Source: DAOPXV01 sp035352535 (GTDB taxonomy: Bacteria > Muiribacteriota > UBA9980). Taken from it: a stretch of DNA of 41,980 bases. Position numbers and translations under genes: made by a program. This document shows, one piece after another, positions 33,370 to 41,955 of this stretch. The DNA lies in contig CAZJFS010000020.1 of the NCBI GenBank assembly GCA_964545075.1, positions 1 through 41,980 of the forward strand, in the 5' to 3' direction. The notes beneath the pieces were generated by a model. That model searched no databases. It had not been told where the DNA came from and worked only from the letters and a program-made list of their open reading frames with translations. Within the stretch, counting starts at the first letter, position 1. Each line of letters opens with the position of its first letter.

Positions 33370-33840
33370 ATGATAACATTCGACCGTGGAAACAGCAAGT
33401 TCATTTACAGGATCGCCGGGATAATACAGAACGGCGGAAAGGTCCTTCTTCACCGTTCGGAACATGAACAGATATGGGCGATGCCCGGCGGACGTGCGGA
33501 AATGTTCGAGCCGTCCGATAAAACTATAGTCCGTGAAATGATGGAGGAAATAGGTATAGCGGTTATCGTTAAGCGCCTCGTATATATGGTCGAAAATTTT
33601 TTCGTTTACGAAGGCGTCAACTGTCACGAGATCGGAATGTATTATCTTCTCGAGGCCGATAAGAACTCAAAAATATTCGCGCATGAAGAGTTCGACGGCG
33701 ACGAGGGCGGTATAAGACTTATATTCAAATGGTTCGACGCCGATAAGCTGAACGGCCTGCCTCTTTATCCTTCGTTTTTAAGGACCGGGCTCGGCGCCCT
33801 GCCAGAGAACGCGACGCATATTATTCACCGGGACAAGTAA
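33370..33840 (+). CDS. Nudix hydrolase
   Basis: A 156-residue Nudix-fold pyrophosphohydrolase. The complete Nudix box is present: Gly41, Glu47, then REMMEEIGI (Arg55, Glu56, Glu59, Glu60, Gly62), in the exact Gx5Ex7REUxEExGU spacing. These glutamates bind the magnesium ions needed to split nucleoside diphosphate bonds. The substrate is unknown; the family cleans oxidised or non-standard nucleotides among other tasks. I take the ATG at 33370, one base after the helicase stop and with AGGA 5 bases upstream, instead of a GTG at 33355 inside the helicase. The tight spacing suggests translational coupling with the helicase and possibly a shared DNA-maintenance role. Confidence 0.93.
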   Translation: MITFDRGNSKFIYRIAGIIQNGGKVLLHRSEHEQIWAMPGGRAEMFEPSDKTIVREMMEEIGIAVIVKRLVYMVENFFVYEGVNCHEIGMYYLLEADKNSKIFAHEEFDGDEGGIRLIFKWFDADKLNGLPLYPSFLRTGLGALPENATHIIHRDK

Positions 33841-33950
33841 AGAGGCTTCATGAGTGCTGCTATTCGCATTATGGCAGGAGCCGTTCTCAAAAACACATCC
33901 GGCCTCGATATGAATCCAATCAAGTTTTAAGTTGAATGCCCTTACGCGGT

Positions 33951-34742
33951 TCAGACACCGGGAATGGCAAGATTGAACAATCTTATGGAATTATTGAAAA
34001 GGACGTTCTCGCGATCATGCGGAGCGATCGAATCCAGGCGGGTCAGAAGATCGGAATATTTGGAATAGGTATCGATGCCATCGATCGGCGAGTCGGTTCC
34101 GAAGATAATCTTTTCGCTGCCGCACTCGCCTATGGCCCGAAGGACGCTTTCAGGGGACACCCAGGTCGTGTCTCCGTAAATATTGGGGAGCGAACGTATG
34201 CATTCAATAGCCATGCCGTTATCGGTCCCCAGGCCCATGTGCACCAGGATGAAATTGACGCCCGGATTACGGCGTGCCGCTTCCAGAACGAACTCTGGAG
34301 CTGAAAATTCGTCGGTGGCGGTGTGCACGACGAATGGAAGCGAGAGCCGTTCGGCAAGGTTGATATAAGGAATGAGATTTTCGTGAGTGATGTTCATGTT
34401 TGCGCGGAATGGATGGAACTTTATCGCGCAAAAGTACGAACTGTTGGTTCTAAGGTATTGCTCTATCCAGGGCGCGTAACCTTCCAGGGCCGGCCTGATC
34501 CAGAACTGTCCGGCAAGGGCTGAAGGGTTATGAAGGACGAGCTCCAGAACCCTGTCATTGGCTTCGCGCTGATTTTTTTGAAGGTTGTCGGGAATGCGGC
34601 CGTATTTGCCGAACTCGCCGCCTTCGATATTTGAGAGGAGGCCGAAGGCTATGCCGTATCGTTCCATGGCGGGAATAACCAGGTAATCGGGCATGTCGAG
34701 GTCGTCGATCGTGCCGACGTGCATATGGCTGTCTATTATCAT
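33951..34742 (-). CDS. Amidohydrolase family (Amidohydro_2) metal-dependent hydrolase
   Basis: A 263-residue TIM-barrel hydrolase of the PF04909 type. The metal ligands are visible in order: DSHMHVG (His6, His8) on the first strand, FVVHTATD and LVHMGLG on the later strands, and FGTDSPIDG with the catalytic Asp near the end. Known relatives decarboxylate or hydrolyse aromatic and other small acids; nothing here fixes the substrate. It is a stand-alone gene, convergent with the Nudix gene (110 bp apart, no clear terminator) and divergent from the phospholipase D operon. The ribosome binding site is weak. Confidence 0.88.
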   Translation of the reverse strand: MIIDSHMHVGTIDDLDMPDYLVIPAMERYGIAFGLLSNIEGGEFGKYGRIPDNLQKNQREANDRVLELVLHNPSALAGQFWIRPALEGYAPWIEQYLRTNSSYFCAIKFHPFRANMNITHENLIPYINLAERLSLPFVVHTATDEFSAPEFVLEAARRNPGVNFILVHMGLGTDNGMAIECIRSLPNIYGDTTWVSPESVLRAIGECGSEKIIFGTDSPIDGIDTYSKYSDLLTRLDSIAPHDRENVLFNNSIRLFNLAIPGV

Positions 34743-34776
34743 TTAAGGACCGTCTTTCTTTAGAAATTGCGTTGGT

Positions 34777-34805
34777 ATTTTATCACATCAATGGCGGCAA
34801 TGCAA
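34777..34805 (-). promoter_or_regulatory. Promoter of the amidohydrolase gene
   Basis: On the minus strand TTGCAT (34800-34805), 17 bases, TAAAAT (34777-34782). The predicted transcript starts about 28 bases before the ATG at 34742. Confidence 0.5.
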
Positions 34806-34846
34806 GACTTCGTGTGTTTATGAAAAAAGCGGCAACCCAAAAAACG

Positions 34847-34876
34847 TTGACACTATATTTTACGCTATGATATAAT
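34847..34876 (+). promoter_or_regulatory. Sigma70 promoter of the secreted-protein operon
   Basis: TTGACA (34847-34852), 18 bases, TATAAT (34871-34876). Both hexamers match consensus; the spacing is one base longer than ideal. It would give a leader of about 110 bases before the phospholipase D-like gene, long enough for regulation, though I see no clear riboswitch fold. Confidence 0.75.
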
Positions 34877-34993
34877 TTTATAACGCCTCCCGGTAATCAT
34901 TAACATAGTCCGTAACTTGAAATTAAAATTGCGAAAAAAGTTTTGCGCGCGCTAAATAGGAATTAGCTATTTTAAATTTATCAGGAGCATAAA

Positions 34994-36097
34994 ATGCTGA
35001 AAAAAATATCGCTTTTATTGATGCCGTTATTTCTGGCCATATTTATTTCGTCTAACGTTAACGCATACGACAAAGTTTTTTTCAATGACGCCATTCCCGC
35101 AAACGCCATCGAAGCCAAAGCGGTTTTCAACGAAGACTATCCAGAAACGCTTCTTTTCCTTATAAACAGGGCCAGGGAATCGATATACATGAGCCATTAC
35201 TCCTTCTCGTGCGAAACTAAAACCGCCGGCGAAATAGCCGACGCCTTAATCGCCGCCGCGGGGCGCGGCGTAAAGATCGATATTTTTTTAAACGGCGGCT
35301 CGAGCGGCGTGGGCCCCCGAAACCGCGAAGCGGGAAAAAGGCTTCAACGGCCTGGAATCACGGTTGCCATCAACGAAGGCAGCAAGACGGCTCATTCCAA
35401 GCTGGTAATAGTCGATTCGCTCTGGACGCTTTCCGGATCGACCAATCTTACCGAAACATCCATGATCAAAAATAACGAATCAAATCTTCTTATACATTCC
35501 TCTGCAATTGCAGGGACGCTTATGGATTACGTCAAGGCGCTGCCCTCAAAAGCCAGCGTCGACATAGACGTCGAATCCGCCGCGGGGCAAAAAATCCAGG
35601 CCATAACGGACCGAAATTTCATCCCGAACGCGCTGGAACTTATAAGGAACGCGAAAAAAGAAATATGCATCACGACTTATCTTCTCGATTACGATACGAA
35701 AGACAAGGACTCGAACGCTTCGAGACTTTTCCGCGAACTCATAGCGGCCCATAAACGCGGAGTTAAAATAAGAGCCTTCATAGAGCAATCATCTATTTCC
35801 TTCAATGAACATATCCATAAGGCAAATATGAGAACCGCCAAAACGCTTATGAAAGCGGGAATAACCGGCATCCGTTTTGATTCCCCGTCTACCATAACTC
35901 ACAGCAAGATATTGATAGCCGACGGTTACAAGGCTATTCTCGGAAGCACCAACCTTTATGGCGGAGATATCGACAGGGCGCATCAGGTGAATTTCATCGT
36001 CACGGATATGTCCGTGATCGCACAACTTTGCTCATACTTTGAAAAGTTATACGCAACGGGAGTGACGTATAGGGAAATTTACCGGAGCGCTAAATAA
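34994..36097 (+). CDS. Secreted two-HKD phospholipase D-like protein (second)
   Basis: A 367-residue exported protein. The signal peptide is about residues 1-24 (MLKKISLLLMPLFLAIFISS). Two PLD domains carry the HKD signatures AHSKLVIVDSLWTLSGSTNL and THSKILIADGYKAILGSTNL. Each has the Ser/Gly-rich follow-up GSTNL seen in nuclease and phospholipase members. It is shorter than the other PLD-like protein in this window and lacks the helical N-terminal motif. The substrate could be a phospholipid or nucleic acid. It is the first gene after a consensus promoter and has a GGAG site before the ATG. The next gene starts 35 bp downstream. Confidence 0.9.
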   Translation: MLKKISLLLMPLFLAIFISSNVNAYDKVFFNDAIPANAIEAKAVFNEDYPETLLFLINRARESIYMSHYSFSCETKTAGEIADALIAAAGRGVKIDIFLNGGSSGVGPRNREAGKRLQRPGITVAINEGSKTAHSKLVIVDSLWTLSGSTNLTETSMIKNNESNLLIHSSAIAGTLMDYVKALPSKASVDIDVESAAGQKIQAITDRNFIPNALELIRNAKKEICITTYLLDYDTKDKDSNASRLFRELIAAHKRGVKIRAFIEQSSISFNEHIHKANMRTAKTLMKAGITGIRFDSPSTITHSKILIADGYKAILGSTNLYGGDIDRAHQVNFIVTDMSVIAQLCSYFEKLYATGVTYREIYRSAK

Positions 36098-36132
36098 TAA
36101 TTTTAAACGATAAGCTAAGGAGATATAAAATA

Positions 36133-37455
36133 ATGAAAACAGGATTTTTCAATTCTTTTTGCGCTCTGGCGATCTGCGTTTTGATATCGATCGCAGCATC
36201 CGAACCGGTCTCGGCGCAAACCGCCGCCGGATCTATATACAGGGACTTCAACTGCTTCATGAAGGAGCACGCCGGCCTTGACAGGAACGGCGCGGCGGAC
36301 GCCGCCCTGATCGTAAATATATCAGCTTTAAATATCAGTGACGACGAAAAAAAGGCGAACCTTGAAAAATCGGAAAAATTATATTTTAAATATGAATCCG
36401 AAATTAAAAAGCTAATCGGCGAATTCGATAAAATAATGGCCGAAAAGGTCCCGGTTTACGACCAGGCGAAGGCGGACCGCGGCAAGCTCACCGACAAAAT
36501 ACTTGAATTTAATTACTGCCGGAACCTGTCCAAACTTTTAAAAGCCGCGTCGAACTACCTTTTGATCAAAGGCAGATACGAGGACTCGCTCAAACTGATC
36601 TTAATTAATTTTAAATTCGGGCAGATCATAGCCGCCGGGGACGGAGAAGTTTTAACGCTTTTAACGCACCTTATAGGCGACTCCATTAAAATCACGGCCT
36701 TATCTGGACCCGAAACGCAGGTCGCGTTCCGTAAGGCCGGCCTTACGGCGGAGCGTTACGACGAGCTTTCAAAATTATTGGAAAGAATGGACGGCGAGGA
36801 AATCGGATTCTCCGACGTCATAAAGAGCGACCAGGCGCAGATGAAAAATTGCGTCAAACATGACCTGTTCTCGAACGGCGGTACTTTTTTCATGGATCCG
36901 GCGGCCATAAAAACTCTGAACAATTTATCGGCCAGGCAGAAGGCCGACGTCGAGAAACTCACGCTGGAAAAAATCGATTCGATAGAAGCGGAAATATGCG
37001 ATGCGCTTTCAAAATATTCGGACCGGCCATACATGGCGAGCATCGAAATGTCTAAAATAAGCGACGAAGTTGCGCGTAACTCCAGGCCGGCTTTATTTCA
37101 ATCGTTATTTAATAAACCGGAAGCTATTTCAAACTTGATCGTGGGAATCGCTCACCCGAATTTTTCAAGATCTTATGAACAATACGCGGCGGTACGTTAC
37201 AGAACGAGCGGCCTTATATTTTTATGCAGGATCCTGAAAAATTTCAGTGAAACCGGAAAATGGCCGGATTCGCTGAGCGAAATTGAAAAAATATGCGGAA
37301 CCTCGCTTTCCAGAGACCTGTTTTCAAAATCGGATGACCCGCTTATATTCACGCGCGATAAAAGCCGGTTCTTTCTTTATTCCCGGGGAATAGACTACAA
37401 CGACGACCACGGCGACAACCAGAAAGATATCATTTTATTCGAAATCCGGCCGTGA
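36133..37455 (+). CDS. Exported helical protein of unknown function
   Basis: A 440-residue protein with a signal peptide ending near residue 29 (VSAQT). Most of the chain is predicted helical and rich in Lys, Glu and Asp, without a recognised domain. The C-terminal 75 residues (GKWPDSLSEIEKICG, then SKSDDPLIFTRDKSRFFLYS and GIDYNDDHGD) resemble the end of GspG-like pseudopilins, including an Asp-rich segment in the calcium-loop position, but there is no pilin helix at the N-terminus. A possible reading is a periplasmic protein built on the same small beta-domain. It has a strong AAGGAG site and lies between phospholipase D and TPR genes on the same strand. Confidence 0.7.
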   Translation: MKTGFFNSFCALAICVLISIAASEPVSAQTAAGSIYRDFNCFMKEHAGLDRNGAADAALIVNISALNISDDEKKANLEKSEKLYFKYESEIKKLIGEFDKIMAEKVPVYDQAKADRGKLTDKILEFNYCRNLSKLLKAASNYLLIKGRYEDSLKLILINFKFGQIIAAGDGEVLTLLTHLIGDSIKITALSGPETQVAFRKAGLTAERYDELSKLLERMDGEEIGFSDVIKSDQAQMKNCVKHDLFSNGGTFFMDPAAIKTLNNLSARQKADVEKLTLEKIDSIEAEICDALSKYSDRPYMASIEMSKISDEVARNSRPALFQSLFNKPEAISNLIVGIAHPNFSRSYEQYAAVRYRTSGLIFLCRILKNFSETGKWPDSLSEIEKICGTSLSRDLFSKSDDPLIFTRDKSRFFLYSRGIDYNDDHGDNQKDIILFEIRP

Positions 37456-37578
37456 CGTTTTTAAATGCCATAAAGCAAAGCCATTTATTAAAAAGCACTT
37501 TTATTACCCACGCTGCCCGGCCCGCAATGATTAAGTTATGCGCAATACGTACTAAAGACAATGATCGGAGCGTTCTGA

Positions 37579-38901
37579 TTGAAAAACAAAATGAGATTCA
37601 TAGCGGCGACTTACGTTCTGGCGTTTATGCTGTTCGTCCCGAATTGCTCGCGGGCGGCCGAATCTGACGAGCTGCTAAACGACTCCGGGCTCGTGTATTA
37701 TTACAGAGGCCGATATCCGGAAGCCCTCCAAAATTTTTTGAACGCCGCCGAGGCCAATCCGAAAAATCCTGAAGTTTATTTCAACATAGGCAGGGCTTAT
37801 AATAAATTAAGAAATCCTGAAAAAGCTCTGACCGCGCTTCAAAAAGCGGTAGAGCTGAAGCCGGTTTATCCCGCGGCCAAAACCGTCCTGAAAAAAATCG
37901 AAGCCGAGCTCGCCGGTCGGGACAAATCCAGCGTACAGACGTTTTCCCGCAACTACAAGATCGTGATACCTCCTGAAATATCTTATCCATACCCTGATTT
38001 CACCGAAGGATTTTACGCTTATTATGGCGGCGACCGCCGGGATTCACTTGAAAAATTCGAGCGCGACGCGAGCAAACATGAAAAAGCCGCGCAGGCTAAT
38101 ATGGATCAGGGCATCATCAACTATCATACCGGATATTTCAGCGAAGCGATAAAGTTTTTTCAAAAGGCCGCCGCCGCCGACCCCAAAAATGCAAGCGCGT
38201 GGTTTGATCTCGGTCTTTGCTATGAGCAATCCGGGCGCCAGGAAAACGCGATAGCCTCATATGAAAAAGCCGCCGGGCTCGACGCGAATTTAACGGACGC
38301 GGACAGGCGCGCCATCATGATAAAAGACAACATTGTGATGAATCAAATGAACGCCGCCGATTATTACTTTAAAAAAAGGCAATGGGCTCCAGCCATAAAA
38401 TCTTATGAAAAAGCTCGTGAAATGACGCTTCCCCACTCCAACGAATACGCTCAGATAGAAAGCCGGATCAACGTCGCGCGAATCGAGCTGGACAAGATAA
38501 AAGAGATCAACGCCGAAATAAATAAAGCGTATTTAAACCGAAATATAAGCTTCGCGGACGCCAATAGATTTCCATCCCGCTACATCGGAAGCCTTGTGAC
38601 ATGGAGCGCCGAACTGGGCGAAATAGAAAGATACGGCCTCACGACCGATCTGATAATGTATCACCTGCCCGGCATAGGTTTCTCGCCGTCAAGGCAGAAC
38701 CGCTCCGGCCGCAAAGAAAATATTTTCATAATACGGCTGGACAGGCCATTTCCTGAAGATCTCATAACTTATAATATTTGCGATATGACGGTCGTCGGCA
38801 GGATAGTCTCTTCGGAACGGCTCAGAAACGCCTTCAGATATGGTGATTATACCGATAAAATAGTCGTAAAACCGTTGAAAATAGAATTACTCGAACGTTA
38901 A
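37579..38901 (+). CDS. Exported TPR-repeat protein
   Basis: A 440-residue protein starting at TTG, with GGAG 8 bases upstream. The signal peptide is MKNKMRFIAATYVLAFMLFV with a Cys shortly after (NCSRAA), so it could be a lipoprotein. At least two groups of tetratricopeptide repeats are seen: about 33-105 (YYYRGRYPEALQNFLNAAEA, then YNKLRNPEKALTALQKAVEL) and about 175-245 (YHTGYFSEAIKFFQKAAAAD, then YEQSGRQENAIASYEKAAGL). The C-terminal 120 residues (FPSRYIGSLVTWSAELGEIE onward) look beta-rich, perhaps an OB-like fold. Such proteins act as scaffolds. It starts 123 bp after the previous gene and ends 25 bp before the ion-channel gene. Confidence 0.82.
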   Translation: MKNKMRFIAATYVLAFMLFVPNCSRAAESDELLNDSGLVYYYRGRYPEALQNFLNAAEANPKNPEVYFNIGRAYNKLRNPEKALTALQKAVELKPVYPAAKTVLKKIEAELAGRDKSSVQTFSRNYKIVIPPEISYPYPDFTEGFYAYYGGDRRDSLEKFERDASKHEKAAQANMDQGIINYHTGYFSEAIKFFQKAAAADPKNASAWFDLGLCYEQSGRQENAIASYEKAAGLDANLTDADRRAIMIKDNIVMNQMNAADYYFKKRQWAPAIKSYEKAREMTLPHSNEYAQIESRINVARIELDKIKEINAEINKAYLNRNISFADANRFPSRYIGSLVTWSAELGEIERYGLTTDLIMYHLPGIGFSPSRQNRSGRKENIFIIRLDRPFPEDLITYNICDMTVVGRIVSSERLRNAFRYGDYTDKIVVKPLKIELLER

Positions 38902-38926
38902 AAATGAAAAATGAAAGGAATAGATA

Positions 38927-39985
38927 ATGAAGAAATTAACGAAACCCTTTTGTGTTTTGGCGATATCCGTTTTTTTATTTCTTGCTTTTGCGGTACTGAC
39001 GATAAAGGTCCACGATGCATTTCCCGCGCCTTCGCACAACCCGGCCGGCAATGTATATTCCGAAACGATGACGAAAGAGCGGGAATTCTTGAAAAAACTT
39101 GGAACGAACGAAGTAAAAATAGGGACCTATATTTTAAATTATAAAAATCTCAATGTAAACAATGGAACCTGCACCGCCGATTTTTATTTATGGCTGATAT
39201 GGAGCAATCCCGGAATAGATCCGAGAAATTTCGAGATAATGAACGCCTCCATTGAATTTAAAGACATGGTTTCGAACGAAACTATCGAAATTGAGGGCCG
39301 CAAATATAGCTGGGTGAACTACAGGGTCATAGCCACCACTTCGAATGACTTCAATTTCAGAAGGTATCCTCTGGATCAGCAATCGATAAATATTGAAATT
39401 GAAGATAAACAGCTTGACATAAGCAAAATGACGTATGTCGCTACGCCTCGGGAAAGCACCATGGATTCCAGGACGAAAATTCAGGGCTGGGAGATCATCG
39501 GCAGCGATTGCGGAATCACCGAGCACAAATATTCGACGAATTTCGGTTATACAACGGCCGGCAACAATAGCGATACTTATTCAAGATATGTTTTCGCGAC
39601 TAATATAGCACGCCCTTATTTTTCATCGGTGCTTAAAATGACGCTTCCGCTTGCCGTCATACTATCGCTCTCTTTCATATCGCTTCTTCTCAGCCTCGAT
39701 AAATATTCTCAACGCATTTCACTGGGCGTTTCAACCGTATATACTTCGGTCGCTTTTCACATAAGCCTGTCTTCGGCCATTCCGCAGGTAAGCTATATGA
39801 CGCTCGCCGACCGGCTTATGATATCCATTTACTTTATGCTTTCGCTAAATATAATTTCGATCGTAGCAATGACGGCGCTTGTCGACAGAGAAAAAATAGA
39901 GACTGCTCAAAAGATCAACAAAGCGTTAATAATAATTTTCCCGATCATCTGCGCCCTCGTAATTTTCCTGCAATTTGGAAAATAG
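38927..39985 (+). CDS. Pentameric ligand-gated ion channel homologue (prokaryotic Cys-loop family)
   Basis: A 352-residue membrane protein related to GLIC and ELIC. After an N-terminal hydrophobic signal or anchor (about 8-27), the extracellular beta-sandwich (about 45-230) contains FYLWLIWSNPGIDP and the signature loop FRRYPLDQQSINIEIED (Tyr147-Pro148, Asp150). No flanking cysteines are present, as in other bacterial members. Four membrane helices follow (about 234-256, 264-285, 295-318, 330-350). The pore-lining second helix is ISLGVSTVYTSVAFHISLSS, ending at the Pro of AIPQVSYMT, closely matching GLIC layout. The selectivity-filter Glu of GLIC is replaced; the stretch reads YSQRIS, with Arg263 near the cytoplasmic mouth. 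Ligand and ion are unknown. A good GGAA-type site precedes the ATG. Confidence 0.9.
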   Translation: MKKLTKPFCVLAISVFLFLAFAVLTIKVHDAFPAPSHNPAGNVYSETMTKEREFLKKLGTNEVKIGTYILNYKNLNVNNGTCTADFYLWLIWSNPGIDPRNFEIMNASIEFKDMVSNETIEIEGRKYSWVNYRVIATTSNDFNFRRYPLDQQSINIEIEDKQLDISKMTYVATPRESTMDSRTKIQGWEIIGSDCGITEHKYSTNFGYTTAGNNSDTYSRYVFATNIARPYFSSVLKMTLPLAVILSLSFISLLLSLDKYSQRISLGVSTVYTSVAFHISLSSAIPQVSYMTLADRLMISIYFMLSLNIISIVAMTALVDREKIETAQKINKALIIIFPIICALVIFLQFGK

Positions 39986-40028
39986 CGATATTATTTATGA
40001 TTCATCAAAAAATCAGGCGGGTTTCAGA

Positions 40029-40739
40029 ATGAGCCGTTTGCTAAAAAATACAATTGTCATCTGCGCCGCCCTGCTCATAGCGATTACGTTATGCGCAAGG
40101 CCCGTGTCGACGCGCGTGCTTTTCATCGGCAACAGTTACACATGCTTCAATGAAGGCATCGGCGGCGTTCTGGACGGGCTGGCTCCCGGCAATGAATCGA
40201 CGCAGATCGCGCCGGGCGGATACTCCCTTGAAATGCATTGGAATGACGGAACCGCCCGCAAGGCGATGCGCCCTGGCAAGTTTAAATACGTGCTGTTGCA
40301 GGAGCAAAGCCAGAATCCAATCTTTTCCCCTGCAAAATTCCGGGAATTTTGCGCGAAATTCGACGCGGAAATTAAAAAAAACGGCGCCGAAACGGTGCTT
40401 TTGATGACGTGGGAGCGGCCCGACAGCATAGCGGCAGGAGCCGGAGCCACGACGGCGAATCTCGAAAAAGCATTCAACGCCATCGGCCGCGAACTCGGAA
40501 TTAAAGTAGCGCCGGTCGGACTCGCCTTTGAACGTTCGCTTAAAAATCGGCCGGACATCAAATTAATAACCGGACCCGACGGCCATCCGACGGCTTATGG
40601 AACGTATCTCGCGGCCTGCGTTATTTATGCAACTATATTCAAAAAAAGTCCTGCCGGCAATCCATATTCGGGCGGCAATATTTCCGCCGATATACGCGCT
40701 CACCTGCAGCTTACGGCGGCAAAAACACTTGGGTACTGA
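40029..40739 (+). CDS. Secreted SGNH/GDSL-type hydrolase
   Basis: A 236-residue exported hydrolase. I start it at the ATG at 40029, preceded by GGCGG and opening a signal peptide (MSRLLKNTIVICAALLIAIT), rather than a TTG at 39975 that overlaps the channel gene. The SGNH blocks are visible: VLFIGNSYT (nucleophile Ser in GNS), APGGYSLEMHW (block II Gly), LLQEQSQNP where block III Asn would be, and DGHPTAYGTYLAA with the Asp-His pair. Members remove acyl or other ester groups from lipids, sugars or peptides. It follows the channel gene by 43 bp and ends 25 bp from a convergent MBL-fold gene. Confidence 0.85.
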   Translation: MSRLLKNTIVICAALLIAITLCARPVSTRVLFIGNSYTCFNEGIGGVLDGLAPGNESTQIAPGGYSLEMHWNDGTARKAMRPGKFKYVLLQEQSQNPIFSPAKFREFCAKFDAEIKKNGAETVLLMTWERPDSIAAGAGATTANLEKAFNAIGRELGIKVAPVGLAFERSLKNRPDIKLITGPDGHPTAYGTYLAACVIYATIFKKSPAGNPYSGGNISADIRAHLQLTAAKTLGY

Positions 40740-40764
40740 TACATATTCAATATTCATAATATTT

Positions 40765-41439
40765 TTATCGGATATTAAAGATATCGCCGCGCGGAAACGG
40801 CTCGCCATGGCCTGGATAGATAGTTTTAATCTGCATTTTTTTTAATTTAGTTAAACTGCTTTTGAGCTCGTCGGAATTTTCAATGAATAACGCAATGGCT
40901 GGTTTCATCATATTAACAAGCGTATCTCCCGCGAACAGATCGCCGTCAGCCGTTAAAATACAGACAGATCCCTTCGTATGGCCAGGCGTATGGATTATTT
41001 TCGCGTCGAGTCCATATTGCCGAAGATCCTGCCCGTCGGTTAAAAATATATCAGGCTTGAACTTGTCGAAGGCAAGGGGCTGTCTTCTAAAAAATCTTTT
41101 AATTCCCTCGATAAAGAGAAAAAGCATGATCACGAGTTTCCGTACTTTGCGCTTTAGCATTACAAGTTTCTCGGTCATAAACGAATCGGCTTCACAGATA
41201 GCTATTTTAACGTTATATTTTTGCTGGAGTTTCGCGCAATTTCCAATATGATCATAGTCTCCATGCGTTATGATGACAAGTTTTAATTTGTCGGGCAGGC
41301 ATCCGGCCGCTTTTAACTCTTCTTCAAGTTTAGCGAACTGATCAGGCAATCCCGTGTCTATTAAAATAAATCCATCGCCTGCTTTAACTAAAAAAGCGTT
41401 TACAAAAGACAATTTGATAATTTTGATCTTTTCGTCCAT
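40765..41439 (-). CDS. Metallo-beta-lactamase-fold hydrolase
   Basis: A 224-residue cytoplasmic MBL-fold protein. The first metal motif is THGDYDHIGN (His59, Asp61, Asp63, His64), in which Asp takes the place of the usual second His. Later ligands are HTPGHTKGS, FAGDTL and IYPGHGEP, so the dinuclear site is otherwise complete. This version is common in the broad glyoxalase II/hydrolase group and does not identify a substrate. A helical, basic insert (about residues 88-120, including VIMLFLFIEGIKRFFRR) could touch the membrane or form a lid. A GGAGG site precedes the ATG. The upstream acetyltransferase gene ends 27 bp before it on the same strand. Confidence 0.9.
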   Translation of the reverse strand: MDEKIKIIKLSFVNAFLVKAGDGFILIDTGLPDQFAKLEEELKAAGCLPDKLKLVIITHGDYDHIGNCAKLQQKYNVKIAICEADSFMTEKLVMLKRKVRKLVIMLFLFIEGIKRFFRRQPLAFDKFKPDIFLTDGQDLRQYGLDAKIIHTPGHTKGSVCILTADGDLFAGDTLVNMMKPAIALFIENSDELKSSLTKLKKMQIKTIYPGHGEPFPRGDIFNIR

Positions 41440-41466
41440 TATCCGCCTCCAATAATCTTAATTATT

Positions 41467-41955
41467 TCATTTCAATAACAACTGCCAGTATCCGACATCG
41501 ATCCATCCGTTAAACTTGTTCCCGACCTCATGAAATTGAGCGACTTTTTTAAATCCGAATTTTTCATGCAATTTTCGGCTCTGTTCATTAGGAAGCGCGA
41601 TTCCGCCAATGACGGAATGAAAGGACCTTTTCTTCAATTCCTTCAAAAGTTCACTATAAAGGAGAGACCCAATCCCTTTTCCAGTGAAGTTGTTTTTCAC
41701 ATAAACAGTCGCTTCAGCCGAAAAACGATATGCGCTACGCAATTTCCAAGCGGCGGCATATGCGTAACCCGTAATTTCACCATCTTCAGCCTCACAGACA
41801 TACCATGGAAATAACGCCGAAACAGAGGTTATCCGCGCCCGCATATCATCGCAAGACACTGGGGTTTCCTCGAAAGTGATTGCCGTATTAACGACATAAT
41901 AATTATAAATATCGCAAATCTGCTGAATATCGGTATTTTTAACAATTCTGATCAT
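41467..41955 (-). CDS. GNAT acetyltransferase, phosphinothricin/methionine sulfoximine acetyltransferase-like
   Basis: A 162-residue GCN5-related N-acetyltransferase of the Pat/YncA subgroup. The early motif IYNYYVVNTAITFEETP and the middle AYRFSAEATVYVKNNFTGKG are typical. The acetyl-CoA loop is KNNFTGKGIGSLL, in the Q/RxxGxG/A position, and the C-terminal part has LPNEQSRKLHEKFGFKKV and the final Trp-rich strand. Known members acetylate L-phosphinothricin, methionine sulfoximine or related amino acids; similarity alone does not tell which. The start is the ATG at 41955 with only a weak upstream site. The MBL-fold gene follows on the same strand and may be co-transcribed. Confidence 0.9.
   Translation of the reverse strand: MIRIVKNTDIQQICDIYNYYVVNTAITFEETPVSCDDMRARITSVSALFPWYVCEAEDGEITGYAYAAAWKLRSAYRFSAEATVYVKNNFTGKGIGSLLYSELLKELKKRSFHSVIGGIALPNEQSRKLHEKFGFKKVAQFHEVGNKFNGWIDVGYWQLLLK

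Noticed and set aside
33936..34304. 122-codon plus-strand frame
   Set aside because: Antisense to the amidohydrolase metal-binding motifs, which are clearly the coding strand.
39975..40028. TTG start at 39975 for the SGNH hydrolase
   Set aside because: It overlaps the channel gene and puts a polar stretch before the signal peptide; the ATG at 40029 has an upstream GGCGG and opens a normal signal peptide.
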